Source: Crocinitomicaceae bacterium
GTDB lineage: Bacteria > Bacteroidota > Bacteroidia > Flavobacteriales_D > Crocinitomicaceae
DNA: 64,000 nucleotides
Assembly (NCBI GenBank): GCA_017984635.1
Contig: JAGNZC010000011.1
Coordinates: forward strand, 1-64,000
Direction of reading: 5' to 3'
A program made the position numbers and the translations under genes. The number at the start of each line of letters is the position of its first letter. The first letter of the stretch is position 1. A model generated the notes under the pieces. The model was given only the letters and a program-made list of their open reading frames with translations. It did not search any database and was not told where the DNA came from. Positions 10,257 to 20,400 of this stretch are shown here, piece after piece.

Positions 10257-10505
10257 ATGCAAAAATTGCTTTCAACAATTCGTCCAGGTCAACACGTAAC
10301 CGTAGCTAACATTCAAGATTCAAACTTGAAACCAAAGCTGATGGAAATGGGTTTGGTCATTGGGAGAGAAATTGAAGTGTTATTTTGCGCGCCGTTAGGC
10401 GATCCAATTGCAATAGATGTTCAGGGTTATGTGCTTTCTCTTCGCCTAGAAGAAGCAGCTTTAATTCAGGTGAATATTGCTGGGCAATCGAAAGATTTTT
10501 CGTAA
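10257..10505 (+). CDS. feoA: FeoA-domain protein, ferrous iron transport accessory
   Basis: A small cytoplasmic protein of 82 residues with an SH3-like FeoA domain. It shows the family pattern: an early IRPGQHVTVANI segment, LMEMGLVIGREIEVLF in the middle and LSLRLEEAALIQV at the end. Family members assist FeoB in Fe(II) uptake. I start at the ATG at 10257 and not at the in-frame TTG at 10251, since that TTG is part of the promoter box. feoB follows with its ATG 10 bases after the feoA stop, which supports one feoA-feoB transcription unit. Confidence 0.9.
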   Translation: MQKLLSTIRPGQHVTVANIQDSNLKPKLMEMGLVIGREIEVLFCAPLGDPIAIDVQGYVLSLRLEEAALIQVNIAGQSKDFS

Positions 10506-10515
10506 ATTTGAACCA

Positions 10516-12471
10516 ATGAAAATTGCCCTTTTAGGAAATCCAAATACCGGAAAAAGTTCCATTTTTAATTTATTAACGGGAATGCGTCAACACGTAGGAA
10601 ACTTCCCTGGAGTGACCGTTGATAAAAAAGAGGGAACTGTAAAAATAAAAGGGGAGACTTATTCCATCATTGATTTTCCTGGAACATACAGCGTTTATCC
10701 AAGATCAAAAGATGAACAGGTTGTTTACGATGTAGTTTCTAACCCATCGCACGAGGAATATCCTGCTGTTGCGTTAGTTGTTGCAGATGCTACAAATATT
10801 GAACGGAATTTGTTTTTATTTTCACAACTATACGATCTCAATATCCCTTGCGTATTGGCTTTAAATATGCGCGATTTAGCAAAAACAAAGGGAATTGGAA
10901 TAAACATTGAAGCACTTCAAATAGCATTTCCTGCAGCTAGTATTGTGGAAACAAATGCACGAGTAGGATTTGGAAAAGAGCGTTTGTTGAACGCTTTACA
11001 AACTGCAGATAGAACTTCGAAACACGCACCTTTTTTACCCAATGCTCGTTTAGCAGCAGTTGATGACTTTAAAGCGCAAGAAGAAGAAGCCGCTAATCGA
11101 TTTGAATTGATTCAACAATTGGTTCAGAAAATCAAAATTGAAACGGTAAAAAAGAAACAATCGTTTGATACAAAATTAGACCGCATCTTGGTACATCCAA
11201 TTTTTGGCTATTTAATTTTTGCAGCTATATTGTTAATCGTTTTCCAATTTATTTTCGCAGTTGCTACCATTCCGATGGATTTAATTGATGGATCATTTTC
11301 AACATTTAGCTCCTACATCGCTAGTTTAATGCCGAAAGGTATTCTAAGTGATTTAATTGCGCAAGGAATCATTCCTGGCATTGGAGGCGTGGTTGTTTTT
11401 GTTCCTCAAATTGCCTTGTTGTTCTTTTTCATCGCATTATTAGAAGAAAGTGGTTACCTAGCGCGAGTTGTGTTCATCATGGATCGAATCATGCGACCAC
11501 TTGGATTGAATGGGAAAAGTGTTGTACCGCTTTTATCAAGTGTAGCTTGTGCAATTCCTGGTGTTATGGCAACCCGAACTATTTCAGATTGGAAAGAACG
11601 CTTAACAACCATTTTAGTTGCACCTTTAATGAGTTGTAGTGCTCGAATTCCTGTATATACCCTATTGATTGCTTTGGTAATTCCAAACAAAACATTGTTC
11701 CACTTTTTCAACTTACAAGGATTGGTTTTGTTTGGTTTATATGCATTAGGTTTAATCGCCGCATTGTTCATTGCATTTATTTTAAAACATACAATTAAAA
11801 CAAAAGAAAAAGGATATTTATTGCTTGAATTACCAAGTTTTAAACCACCGCAATGGAAGAATGTTGGATTGGTAGTTTGGGAAAAATTGCGTGTATTTGT
11901 TACTGATGCAGGAAAAGTGATTTTAGCCATCTCAATTATTTTATGGGCAATGGCAACTTTTGGTCCGAGTGAACGCATGCAACTTGCTGAAAAACAAGCG
12001 CGAATAAGCGCTCAAAAACAAGCATTAAGCTCAGAAGAAACTGCTCAAAAAGTTGCTGCAGTACGCTTAGAAAATTCATACATTGGTTTACTTGGAAAAA
12101 CGATTGAACCTGTTATACAGCCACTAGGTTACGACTGGAAAATTGGAATTTCATTGATTACATCTTTTGCCGCACGAGAAGTATTTGTTGGTTCATTGGC
12201 TACGATTTATGCTGTGCAAGATGATGGTGGTGAAAACAAACGCTTAATTGATCGATTACGGGAAGATAAACGCGCAGATGGAAGACCAACGTATACGCTC
12301 GCATCTGGTGTTTCATTAATGATTTTTTACGTTTTTGCCATGCAATGCATGGCTACGTTAGCAGTGGTGAAACGTGAAACGAAATCCTGGAAATGGCCAC
12401 TGATTCAAATTGGATTCATGGCTGCACTTGCCTATATTGGTGCTTGGATTGCCTACACTTTATTAGCGTAA
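10516..12471 (+). CDS. feoB: Ferrous iron transporter FeoB
   Basis: A 651-residue inner-membrane Fe(II) transporter with a cytoplasmic GTPase domain. G1 is GNPNTGKSS (residues 7-15), the switch I region GNFPGVTVDKKEG follows, G3 is DFPGTYS (Phe where Leu is commoner) and G4 is LNMRD. Then come the helical GDI-like region and a membrane domain with about seven or eight hydrophobic segments and the two gate regions (around GIGGVVVFVPQIALLFF and FAAREVFVGSLATIY). I use the ATG at 10516; an in-frame TTG at 10477 lies inside feoA and would add 13 residues before the P-loop. A cysteine-rich mini-protein follows one base after the stop. Confidence 0.95.
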   Translation: MKIALLGNPNTGKSSIFNLLTGMRQHVGNFPGVTVDKKEGTVKIKGETYSIIDFPGTYSVYPRSKDEQVVYDVVSNPSHEEYPAVALVVADATNIERNLFLFSQLYDLNIPCVLALNMRDLAKTKGIGINIEALQIAFPAASIVETNARVGFGKERLLNALQTADRTSKHAPFLPNARLAAVDDFKAQEEEAANRFELIQQLVQKIKIETVKKKQSFDTKLDRILVHPIFGYLIFAAILLIVFQFIFAVATIPMDLIDGSFSTFSSYIASLMPKGILSDLIAQGIIPGIGGVVVFVPQIALLFFFIALLEESGYLARVVFIMDRIMRPLGLNGKSVVPLLSSVACAIPGVMATRTISDWKERLTTILVAPLMSCSARIPVYTLLIALVIPNKTLFHFFNLQGLVLFGLYALGLIAALFIAFILKHTIKTKEKGYLLLELPSFKPPQWKNVGLVVWEKLRVFVTDAGKVILAISIILWAMATFGPSERMQLAEKQARISAQKQALSSEETAQKVAAVRLENSYIGLLGKTIEPVIQPLGYDWKIGISLITSFAAREVFVGSLATIYAVQDDGGENKRLIDRLREDKRADGRPTYTLASGVSLMIFYVFAMQCMATLAVVKRETKSWKWPLIQIGFMAALAYIGAWIAYTLLA

Positions 12472-12472
12472 T

Positions 12473-12592
12473 ATGTTAGAAACAATCATTGTAACGATAA
12501 TCATCGCTAGTGCATTGTTTTACATTGGCAGAAAGTTTTACCGACAGTTTTTCGCTAAAAAACAAGGTTGTGATGGATGCGGATTTTCGTAA
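12473..12592 (+). CDS. FeoB-associated Cys-rich membrane mini-protein
   Basis: A 39-residue ORF that starts one base after the feoB stop. It consists of one membrane helix (residues 3-19, rich in Ile, Val and Ala), a basic segment RKFYRQFFAKK, and a short tail with two cysteines, GCDGCGF, at the C-terminus. That layout, and the position right behind feoB, match the FeoB-associated Cys-rich membrane protein family (Pfam FeoB_associated). The CxxC pair may bind iron or sense redox state, but that is inference. The stop lies one base from the convergent dxs stop. It is easily missed because of its size. Confidence 0.78.
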   Translation: MLETIIVTIIIASALFYIGRKFYRQFFAKKQGCDGCGFS

Positions 12593-12593
12593 A

Positions 12594-14549
12594 TTACCCT
12601 ACGTTTTGAATTTCTTCCGTAACAAGCGGTTTTAACTGAAGTAATGTTTGAACTTCTTTAACAATCGAAACAACATCAAAGCCACAATCAGCCCACAATT
12701 CTTCTTGCGTACCATGGTGAACGTATTCATCAGGTATTCCTAATCGAACAACTTCTGCTTGGTATTTTTGATCCACCATAAACTCAATAACTGCAGAACC
12801 AAATCCGCCCATTAAACAGCCATCTTCTACTGTAATTACTTTCTTGAATTTAGAAAACACTTCGTGTAACATCACCTCATCTATCGGCTTCACAAATCGC
12901 ATGTCGTAATGTGCAACTGATGCGCCCATTTCTTTCAATTGTTCGATCGCTTTTTGCGCAAAATTCCCTGGATGTCCAATGGTTAAAATAGCTAAATCTT
13001 CTCCATTTGTGACTTTTCTACCCGTTCCGATTTTTACAGCTTTTAATGGAGTTTTCCATTCCAACATAACTCCGTTTCCACGTGGATATCGAATGGAGAA
13101 AGGCCCAACATTTTCTTGCTGTGCCGTGAACATTAAATTACGTAATTCTTGTTCATTCATCGGTGCTGAAACAATCATATTTGGAATGCTTCTCATGTAA
13201 GCAAGATCATATGCACCATGGTGTGTTGCACCGTCAGCACCTACTAATCCACCTCTGTCTAAACAAAATACAACGTTTAATTTTTGCAAGGCAACATCGT
13301 GCAATACTTGATCATACGCACGTTGCATAAACGACGAATAAATGTTACAAAAAGGAACCAAACCTTGAGTTGCCAAACCTGCTGAAAAAGTCACTGCGTG
13401 TTGCTCTGCAATACCAACATCAAAAGCACGATCCGGCATTGCTTGCATCATAATGTTCAATGAACAACCTGATGGCATAGCTGGTGTAACTCCCATGATT
13501 TTTGGGTTTTGCTCCGCTAATTCAACAATCGTATGACCAAAAACATCTTGGTATTTAGGTGGTTCGGGAGATTTAGGAACAATTTTTACAATTTCACCTG
13601 TTTCTTTATTGAAAACACCTGGCGCATGCCATTTCGTTGGATTTCCTTCTTCAGAATATTTATACCCTGCTCCTTTACGCGTAATGCAATGTAAAATTTT
13701 TGGACCTGGAATTGATTTTAAATCTTCTAATACTTTTGCTAATCCGATTGCGTCATGACCATCAACAGGACCAAAATATCTAAAATTCAACGCTTCAAAT
13801 AAATTGCTTTGTTTCAACAAAGAACCTTTTAAAGCATGGGTTATTTTAGAAGCAACTGTTTGTGCATCCGGACCAAACTTGGAAATTTTTCCTAATAATT
13901 TCCAAACTTCATCTTTTACTTTATTGTAAGTATGAGAAGTTGTAATGTCTGTTAAATATTCTTTTAAAGCGCCAACATTTGGGTCAATAGACATGCAATT
14001 GTCGTTTAAAACGACCAATAAATTAGCGTCTTTTTCAAATCCTGCATGGTTCATTCCTTCGAAGGCTAAACCTGCCGTCATAGCACCATCTCCAATTACA
14101 GCAATGTGGTGACGATTTTTTTCTCCTTTATACTTATTGGCAACAGCCATTCCTAATGCTGCTGAAATAGAAGTTGATGAGTGGCCAACACCAAACGTAT
14201 CAAATTCACTTTCAGAACGTTTTGGAAAACCAGATATACCCCCTTTTAATCGATTGGTATGAAAAACATCTCTTCTTCCAGTTAATATTTTGTGGCCATA
14301 TGCTTGATGCCCAACATCCCACACCAATTGATCATCAGGCGTATTGAAAACATAATGTAAAGCAACGGTCAATTCCACAACACCTAAACTCGCTCCAAAA
14401 TGACTGTTTCCAATTTCAGAAATCACGTCTACAATGTAATTTCTTACATCGTCAGATACATGTTGTAAATCATCTACGGCAAATTTTGCGCGCAAATCAG
14501 CTGGAATGTCGATTTGTTCTAGATAAGGTCCTGCTTTATAATGTGCCAT
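12594..14549 (-). CDS. dxs: 1-deoxy-D-xylulose-5-phosphate synthase
   Basis: Condenses pyruvate and glyceraldehyde 3-phosphate to DXP, the first step of the MEP isoprenoid pathway; thiamine diphosphate dependent. The 651-residue length is normal. Visible features are the catalytic-site His50 in NSHFGASLG, the HQAYGHKILTGRR region (81-93), the ThDP motif GDG at 153-155 ending at Asn182, and the transketolase central domain with GIAEQHAVTFSAGLA and the C-terminal domain with GHPGNF. The gene is convergent with the feo operon, with only one base between the stops, so no separate terminator fits there. The next minus-strand gene upstream is fumarase, 87 bases away. Confidence 0.96.
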   Translation of the reverse strand: MAHYKAGPYLEQIDIPADLRAKFAVDDLQHVSDDVRNYIVDVISEIGNSHFGASLGVVELTVALHYVFNTPDDQLVWDVGHQAYGHKILTGRRDVFHTNRLKGGISGFPKRSESEFDTFGVGHSSTSISAALGMAVANKYKGEKNRHHIAVIGDGAMTAGLAFEGMNHAGFEKDANLLVVLNDNCMSIDPNVGALKEYLTDITTSHTYNKVKDEVWKLLGKISKFGPDAQTVASKITHALKGSLLKQSNLFEALNFRYFGPVDGHDAIGLAKVLEDLKSIPGPKILHCITRKGAGYKYSEEGNPTKWHAPGVFNKETGEIVKIVPKSPEPPKYQDVFGHTIVELAEQNPKIMGVTPAMPSGCSLNIMMQAMPDRAFDVGIAEQHAVTFSAGLATQGLVPFCNIYSSFMQRAYDQVLHDVALQKLNVVFCLDRGGLVGADGATHHGAYDLAYMRSIPNMIVSAPMNEQELRNLMFTAQQENVGPFSIRYPRGNGVMLEWKTPLKAVKIGTGRKVTNGEDLAILTIGHPGNFAQKAIEQLKEMGASVAHYDMRFVKPIDEVMLHEVFSKFKKVITVEDGCLMGGFGSAVIEFMVDQKYQAEVVRLGIPDEYVHHGTQEELWADCGFDVVSIVKEVQTLLQLKPLVTEEIQNVG

Positions 14550-14636
14550 AGAATTCAGTGTGAATTATCAAATTTAATGCTTATACTCAATAGTAACAAA
14601 CAATCAAGTGTTTTATTTTGTTCTGAAAAAATTAAT

Positions 14637-16244
14637 TTACACTAAATCTTCGAAAAAATCATTCCCTTTATCATCCGTAATTATAAACGCAGGGAAATCT
14701 TTTATGGTGATTTTTCGCACTGCTTCCATGCCCATTTCTTCAAAATCAACGATTTCAACAGATGTAATACTGTCTTTCGCTAAAATTGCAGCTGGACCAC
14801 CAACTGAACCAAGGTAAAAGCCTCCGTATTTTTGACACGCATTTTTAACATCTGCTGAGCGATTTCCTTTTGCTAACATAATCATACTTCCGCCCAACGC
14901 TTGGAATTGATCAACGTATGCATCCATTCTTCCTGCTGTTGTTGGACCGAAACTACCAGAAGCCATTCCTTCTGGAGTTTTTGCTGGACCTGCATAATAA
15001 ATTGGATGATTTTTGAAATAGCCTGGCATTGGTTTGCCAGCATCAATTAATTCTTTGATTTTCGCATGCGCCATATCGCGGGCAACAATTAATGTTCCGT
15101 TTAATTTCAAGCGCGTTTTAATAGGATATTGACTTAAATCAGCCAAAACCTCTGCCATTGGACGGTCTAAATTAATCTCAACGGGTGCTTGCAAATGTGG
15201 TGGGAATTCAGGCAAAAATTTGCGTGGGTTTTTTTCTAACTGTTCTACAAACAAGCCTTCTTTCGTGATTTTTGCTTTGATGTTACGATCTGCAGAACAA
15301 GAAACGCCAAGTCCAACTGGACAAGAGGCTGCATGTCTAGGCAAACGAATCACACGTACATCATGGGTAAAATATTTTCCTCCAAATTGAGCCCCAATTT
15401 GACTTTCTTGACAAATCAATTGTACTCTTTTTTCCCATTCTAAATCGCGAAATGCTTGACCACCCATATTCCCTTCGGTCGGCAATTCATCAAAATAACC
15501 TGCGGATGCTTTTTTGACTGCCGCTAAATTTGCTTCTGCTGATGTACCACCAATTACGAGAGCCAAGTGATACGGAGGACAAGCTGCAGTTCCTAAATCC
15601 ATTATTTTTTCACGGATAAACGTTTCTAATGAAGCATCGTTTAACAATGATTTTGTTTTTTGATATAAGAAAGTTTTGTTGGCAGAACCTCCCCCTTTTG
15701 CTAAGAATAAGAATTCAAAGGAATTCCCTTTTTTAGCGTAAATATCTATTTGAGCAGGTAAATTTGAACCAGAATTTTTTTCGTCGAACATCAACAACGC
15801 TACAACTTGAGAATAGCGCAAATTGCGTTCTTGATACGTGTTGAAAATTCCTTTCGAAATAGGAATAGCATCATCCACACCTGTAAATACATTCTCCCCT
15901 TTTTTGGCCATGACAATTGCAGTACCCGTGTCTTGACAAGAAGGCAACTGACCTTCAGCCGCAACCACCGCATTTTGCAATAAATTATACGCTACAAATC
16001 GATCGTTATCCGTTGCTTCAGGATCTTCTAATATATTGTTTAAAAGTTGTAAATGCGAAGGACGTAAGTAAAAAGAAACGTCACTCATCGCTTCTTGTGT
16101 CAATACTTCCAAGGCTTTTGGATCAATTGTAAGAATTTCACGATCTCCTAATTGTTCAACTTTTACAAAGTCAGAAGAAATTTTGCGGTATTCCGTTTTA
16201 TCTTTTAAGATTGGATACGGATCTTGGTAAAAAAAGTCTGCCAT
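14637..16244 (-). CDS. Fumarate hydratase class I (iron-sulfur)
   Basis: Interconverts fumarate and malate in the TCA cycle using an oxygen-sensitive 4Fe-4S cluster. At 535 residues it has the length of the single-chain FumA/FumB type, with both alpha and beta domains fused. The three cluster cysteines by family alignment are Cys103 (SCQDTG), Cys222 (TAACPPYH) and Cys316 (VSCSADRN). The beta domain shows [19 protein letters not shown] and GGPAAIL. The start ATG at 16244 is the only sensible one. The upstream region holds a terminator for the preceding outer-membrane protein gene, so fumarase is probably transcribed from its own promoter. Confidence 0.94.
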   Translation of the reverse strand: MADFFYQDPYPILKDKTEYRKISSDFVKVEQLGDREILTIDPKALEVLTQEAMSDVSFYLRPSHLQLLNNILEDPEATDNDRFVAYNLLQNAVVAAEGQLPSCQDTGTAIVMAKKGENVFTGVDDAIPISKGIFNTYQERNLRYSQVVALLMFDEKNSGSNLPAQIDIYAKKGNSFEFLFLAKGGGSANKTFLYQKTKSLLNDASLETFIREKIMDLGTAACPPYHLALVIGGTSAEANLAAVKKASAGYFDELPTEGNMGGQAFRDLEWEKRVQLICQESQIGAQFGGKYFTHDVRVIRLPRHAASCPVGLGVSCSADRNIKAKITKEGLFVEQLEKNPRKFLPEFPPHLQAPVEINLDRPMAEVLADLSQYPIKTRLKLNGTLIVARDMAHAKIKELIDAGKPMPGYFKNHPIYYAGPAKTPEGMASGSFGPTTAGRMDAYVDQFQALGGSMIMLAKGNRSADVKNACQKYGGFYLGSVGGPAAILAKDSITSVEIVDFEEMGMEAVRKITIKDFPAFIITDDKGNDFFEDLV

Positions 16245-16324
16245 TTTACTCTAAATTTTTCACAAAGATACACAGAATTTTAGGCTTCAGTTCAAGGATT
16301 TTTGGAAAATTATAAACCTTTTTT

Positions 16325-16357
16325 AAACGAAAAAAGGCTTGAATGAATCAAGCCTTT
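16325..16357 (-). terminator. Rho-independent terminator
   Basis: Perfect 10-base stem, AAAGGCTTGA at 16333-16342 pairing with TCAAGCCTTT at 16348-16357, five-base loop. Read on the minus strand it is followed by a T run (TTTTTTCG), so it ends the transcript of the outer-membrane protein gene 16379-17239. Confidence 0.85.
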
Positions 16358-16378
16358 ATAATGGGAATTTAGTTTTTA

Positions 16379-17239
16379 TTAAAACGTATATCTCAATCCT
16401 CCCGTTGAAACTAAACCAACTGTTGTAAACGTTTTAATCTCTGGAATTGCAACAAAATTAATCGATGGTTTTAATTCATACGTTAAATGAAGGTGTTTCC
16501 AGAATTCACGTTTTTTACCAATTCTAAAATCTATTCCTAGTGGCGCATAAATAGTTGATGTCAAATAGTTTTTGTTTTCAAAAATTTCTGTTTGACGTGA
16601 AGCTATCGTGTTTTCTTTGTTTTTAGGGCGATCTATGCTTTCAACCGTATAATCAACGCGCGTTGTAGATTCAATTGTATAGCCTAAACTTGCTCCAACC
16701 CCAGCATACAAAGACCAACGAGCCGCTTCATTGGTTCTAAAAATTAATGCTGCATCTAAACGTAATTGTTTAGACATGTTATTCATCGAATAACGATATA
16801 ATGTATCATGTGTTAAAACTGTTTGTGTTCCTGTTTGTGAGGATGTCAATGTGTCATATGCATACTTCAATACTTTTTCATACGCCATGTTTAAATTATT
16901 ATTGGTTATATAACCAATCCCTAAACGTAAAGTAGGATTACTTTTCTTAAATTTAATTCCAAGAGATAAAGCGTGGAAAGACCCGCCAACTCCAGGACGA
17001 TTCACCAATGAATAAGAAGAAAAATCGGTTGCTAATAAAGATGAATTAGGTGCTAATGCTTGAAAATCAAGTAAATTAGTATGTGGCATTGGATTTAGTT
17101 GAAATCCATTTTGCAATTGCACTTCAGTAATGTGAAACGAACATTTTTTTTCTGTTTTCGTTGGTTGTGTTTCTTGAGCAAAAAGAGCGGTTAAATTAAA
17201 TGCACTAAGGGCAAATAAGACAATGGTTTGTTTTTTCAT
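16379..17239 (-). CDS. Predicted outer-membrane beta-barrel protein, unknown function
   Basis: A 286-residue protein with a clear signal peptide (residues 1-21, cleavage after LFAQ). The rest alternates polar and hydrophobic residues in strand-like segments and ends in a terminal phenylalanine (GGLRYTF), which is characteristic of outer-membrane barrels. Segments such as SLYAGVGASLGYTIE and LHLTYELKPSINFV look like transmembrane strands. I do not recognise a specific family or ligand. It is a single-gene transcription unit with its own terminator downstream, divergent from ileS. Confidence 0.7.
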   Translation of the reverse strand: MKKQTIVLFALSAFNLTALFAQETQPTKTEKKCSFHITEVQLQNGFQLNPMPHTNLLDFQALAPNSSLLATDFSSYSLVNRPGVGGSFHALSLGIKFKKSNPTLRLGIGYITNNNLNMAYEKVLKYAYDTLTSSQTGTQTVLTHDTLYRYSMNNMSKQLRLDAALIFRTNEAARWSLYAGVGASLGYTIESTTRVDYTVESIDRPKNKENTIASRQTEIFENKNYLTSTIYAPLGIDFRIGKKREFWKHLHLTYELKPSINFVAIPEIKTFTTVGLVSTGGLRYTF

Positions 17240-17407
17240 GATTTTTTATTTTTTTACTTGAACGTTTAAATTCAAAATGTGTTGCATTAAAAGTAAAAAG
17301 AATTGTTAAAAGTTGTTTTTATTTATTGCTTTTTAAAAGTGTTGCTGTAGAAATCAGTTTATTAATTGCTTATTTTCTATCTTTACAAGCTCAAATTGAT
17401 CAATAGC

Positions 17408-20400
17408 ATGACAAATAAATATCCAGAATACAAAGGTTTAAATTTGCCAAATGTGGCGAATATGGTGTTAGAAAAATGGCAAAACGAAGCTATTTTTGAA
17501 CAATCTATCGCTACACGTGAAGGAAAAACTCCTTTTATTTTCTTTGAAGGTCCGCCATCAGCAAATGGATTACCAGGTATTCATCACGTAATGGGTCGTG
17601 CAATTAAAGATATTTTTTGTCGCTACAAAACATTAAAAGGATTTCAAGTAAAACGAAAAGCAGGTTGGGACACGCATGGTTTACCAGTTGAATTAGGCGT
17701 AGAAAAAGAACTTGGCATCACCAAAGAAGATATTGGAACAAAAATTTCAGTAGAAGATTATAACAAAGCCTGTAAAGAAGCAGTCATGCGCTACACTGAC
17801 ATTTGGAATGATCTAACACTAAAAATGGGTTATTGGGTCGATATGGAAGATCCTTACATTACCTATGATTCAAAATACATGGAATCTGTTTGGTGGATAA
17901 TTGGTCAATTGTTTGAAAAGAATTTATTGTACAAAGGTTATACCATTCAACCCTATTCTCCTGCTGCTGGAACTGGCTTGTCGTCGCATGAACTAAACCA
18001 GCCTGGTTGCTATCGTGACGTTACAGACACAACTGTTGTGGCTCAGTTTAAAATTAAAAATGAAAATAAATACTTTTTAGCCTGGACAACAACTCCATGG
18101 ACATTGCCATCTAATACAGCTTTGTGTGTTGGTCCTAAAATTGATTACGTAACTGTTCAATCTTTCAACCAATATACCTTTGAACCAATTACTGTTATTT
18201 TAGCTAAAAACTTAGTAAATTATCAGTTCGGAAAAGGATTTGTTGCTTGCGAAACACGGGAAGACTTATCTTCTTATACGGCTGGCGACAAAACAATTCC
18301 TTATTGTATCATCGATGAATGCCAAGGTAAAGATTTAATTGGAATCGAATACGAACAATTGTTACCCTTTACCGTTCCAGCTGAACACCCTGAACAAGCA
18401 TTTCGTGTCATCGGAGGCGATTTTGTGACAACGGAAGATGGAACCGGTATCGTTCACATTGCCCCTACTTTTGGGGCAGATGATGCGCGCGTTGCCGCTG
18501 AAGCTGGTGTACCTGGAATGTTAGTGAAAGACGATAAAGGAAACCTCGTTCCTTTGGTTGATTTACAAGGAAAATTCAGACCAGAAATGGGTGAATTTGC
18601 CGGTAAATTTGTAAAAAATGAATACTATGCTGATCAAGAAAAACCAGAGAAATCGGTGGATGTTGAGTTGGCTATTTTATTGAAAACAGAAAACAAAGCT
18701 TTTAAAGTTGAAAAATACGTTCACAGCTACCCACACTGCTGGAGAACTGATAAACCCGTTTTATATTATCCGTTAGATTCTTGGTTCATTCGCGTAACAG
18801 ATGTGAAGGACCGAATGATGGACTTAAACACAACAATCAACTGGAAACCTGAATCAACAGGTTCTGGTAGATTTGGAAAATGGCTGGAAAATGTAAATGA
18901 TTGGAACTTGTCTCGTTCCCGTTATTGGGGGATTCCAATTCCAATTTGGTCAACGGAAGAAGGGGATGAACGCATGTGTATTTCATCTGCTGAACAACTG
19001 AAAAATGAATGCACGAAAGCTGTAAATGCAGGTTTCATGTCTAGTAACCCATTCGAACATTTTACAGTGGGTGATTTTTCAAAAGAAAATTACGGTAGCA
19101 TCGATTTCCATAAAAATTACATGGATAAAATTACGTTGGTATCGCCAACTGGGAAACCAATGAAACGTGAAAGTGATTTAATTGATGTTTGGTTTGACTC
19201 AGGCTCAATGCCTTATGCACAATGGCATTATCCGTTTGAAAACAAAGAATTGATTGACAATCAAACTTCATATCCTGCTGATTTTATTGCTGAAGGAGTT
19301 GACCAAACAAGAGGTTGGTTTTATACGTTACACGCGATTGCAACCATGGTCTTTGATTCTGTTGCTTATAAAAACGTCATTTCGAACGGACTTGTTTTGG
19401 ATAAAAACGGTCAAAAAATGTCGAAACGCCTTGGTAATGCAATTGATCCGTTTTCAACGCTAGATAAATATGGCGCTGATGCTACTCGTTGGTATATGAT
19501 TACAAATGCGCAACCGTGGGATAATTTAAAATTTGATTTAGATGGAATAACGGAGATTCAACGTAAATTCTTTGGTACGCTTTACAACACCTATTCTTTC
19601 TTTTCATTGTATGCCAATATTGATAGATTTGACTATTCTGAAAAAGAAATTGAATTGGAAAATCGTCCGGAAATTGACCGTTGGATTCTCTCTAAATTGC
19701 ACTCATTGATTCAAGACGTAGACCATTCATTTGATGAATTTGAACCTACAAAAGCGGGAAGATTAATTCAAGATTTCGTTACTGATCAATTGTCAAATTG
19801 GTACGTTCGTTTATGTAGAAGACGTTTTTGGAAAAGCGACGATGCGCAAGATAAATTGTCAGCATACCAAACTTTGTATACGTGTTTGGAAACCATTTCA
19901 ATTTTAGGTTCTCCAATAGCACCTTTCTTTATGGATCAATTGTTCAACGATTTGAATTTGGTGACCAAACGTTTTGCTGTTTCATCGGTTCATTTAGCTG
20001 ATTTTCCACAAGTCAATAAAGCGTTTATTAACGAAGCGCTTGAAGCACAAATGGACATTGCACAACGGACCTCATCTTTAATTTTAGGATTGCGTAAAAA
20101 AGAGAAAATTAGAGTGCGTCAACCCTTGCAAAAAATAATGGTGCCTATTTTAGACAAAGCATTTGCAAATAATATTTTACATGTTAAGGATTTAATTCTA
20201 TCTGAAGTAAATGTTAAAGAACTAGAATTGTTGGAAGAAGGCAATAGCATGTTGGTGAAAAGTATCAAGCCAAATTTTAAAACAATTGGCCCGAAATACG
20301 GCAAACAAATGAAAGCAATTTCAGAATTGGTGAAAGACTTTACCAACGATACCATTGCAGCTATTGAAAGTAATAAAGGCTGGAATGGATTTATTGATGG

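Noticed and set aside
10477..10516. Upstream TTG start for feoB inside feoA
   Set aside because: It would add 13 residues ahead of a P-loop that already sits at the usual distance from the ATG at 10516.
17366..17408. Upstream TTG start for ileS
   Set aside because: The added residues are hydrophobic and unlike IleRS N-termini; the stretch contains a promoter-like TATCTTTA sequence.
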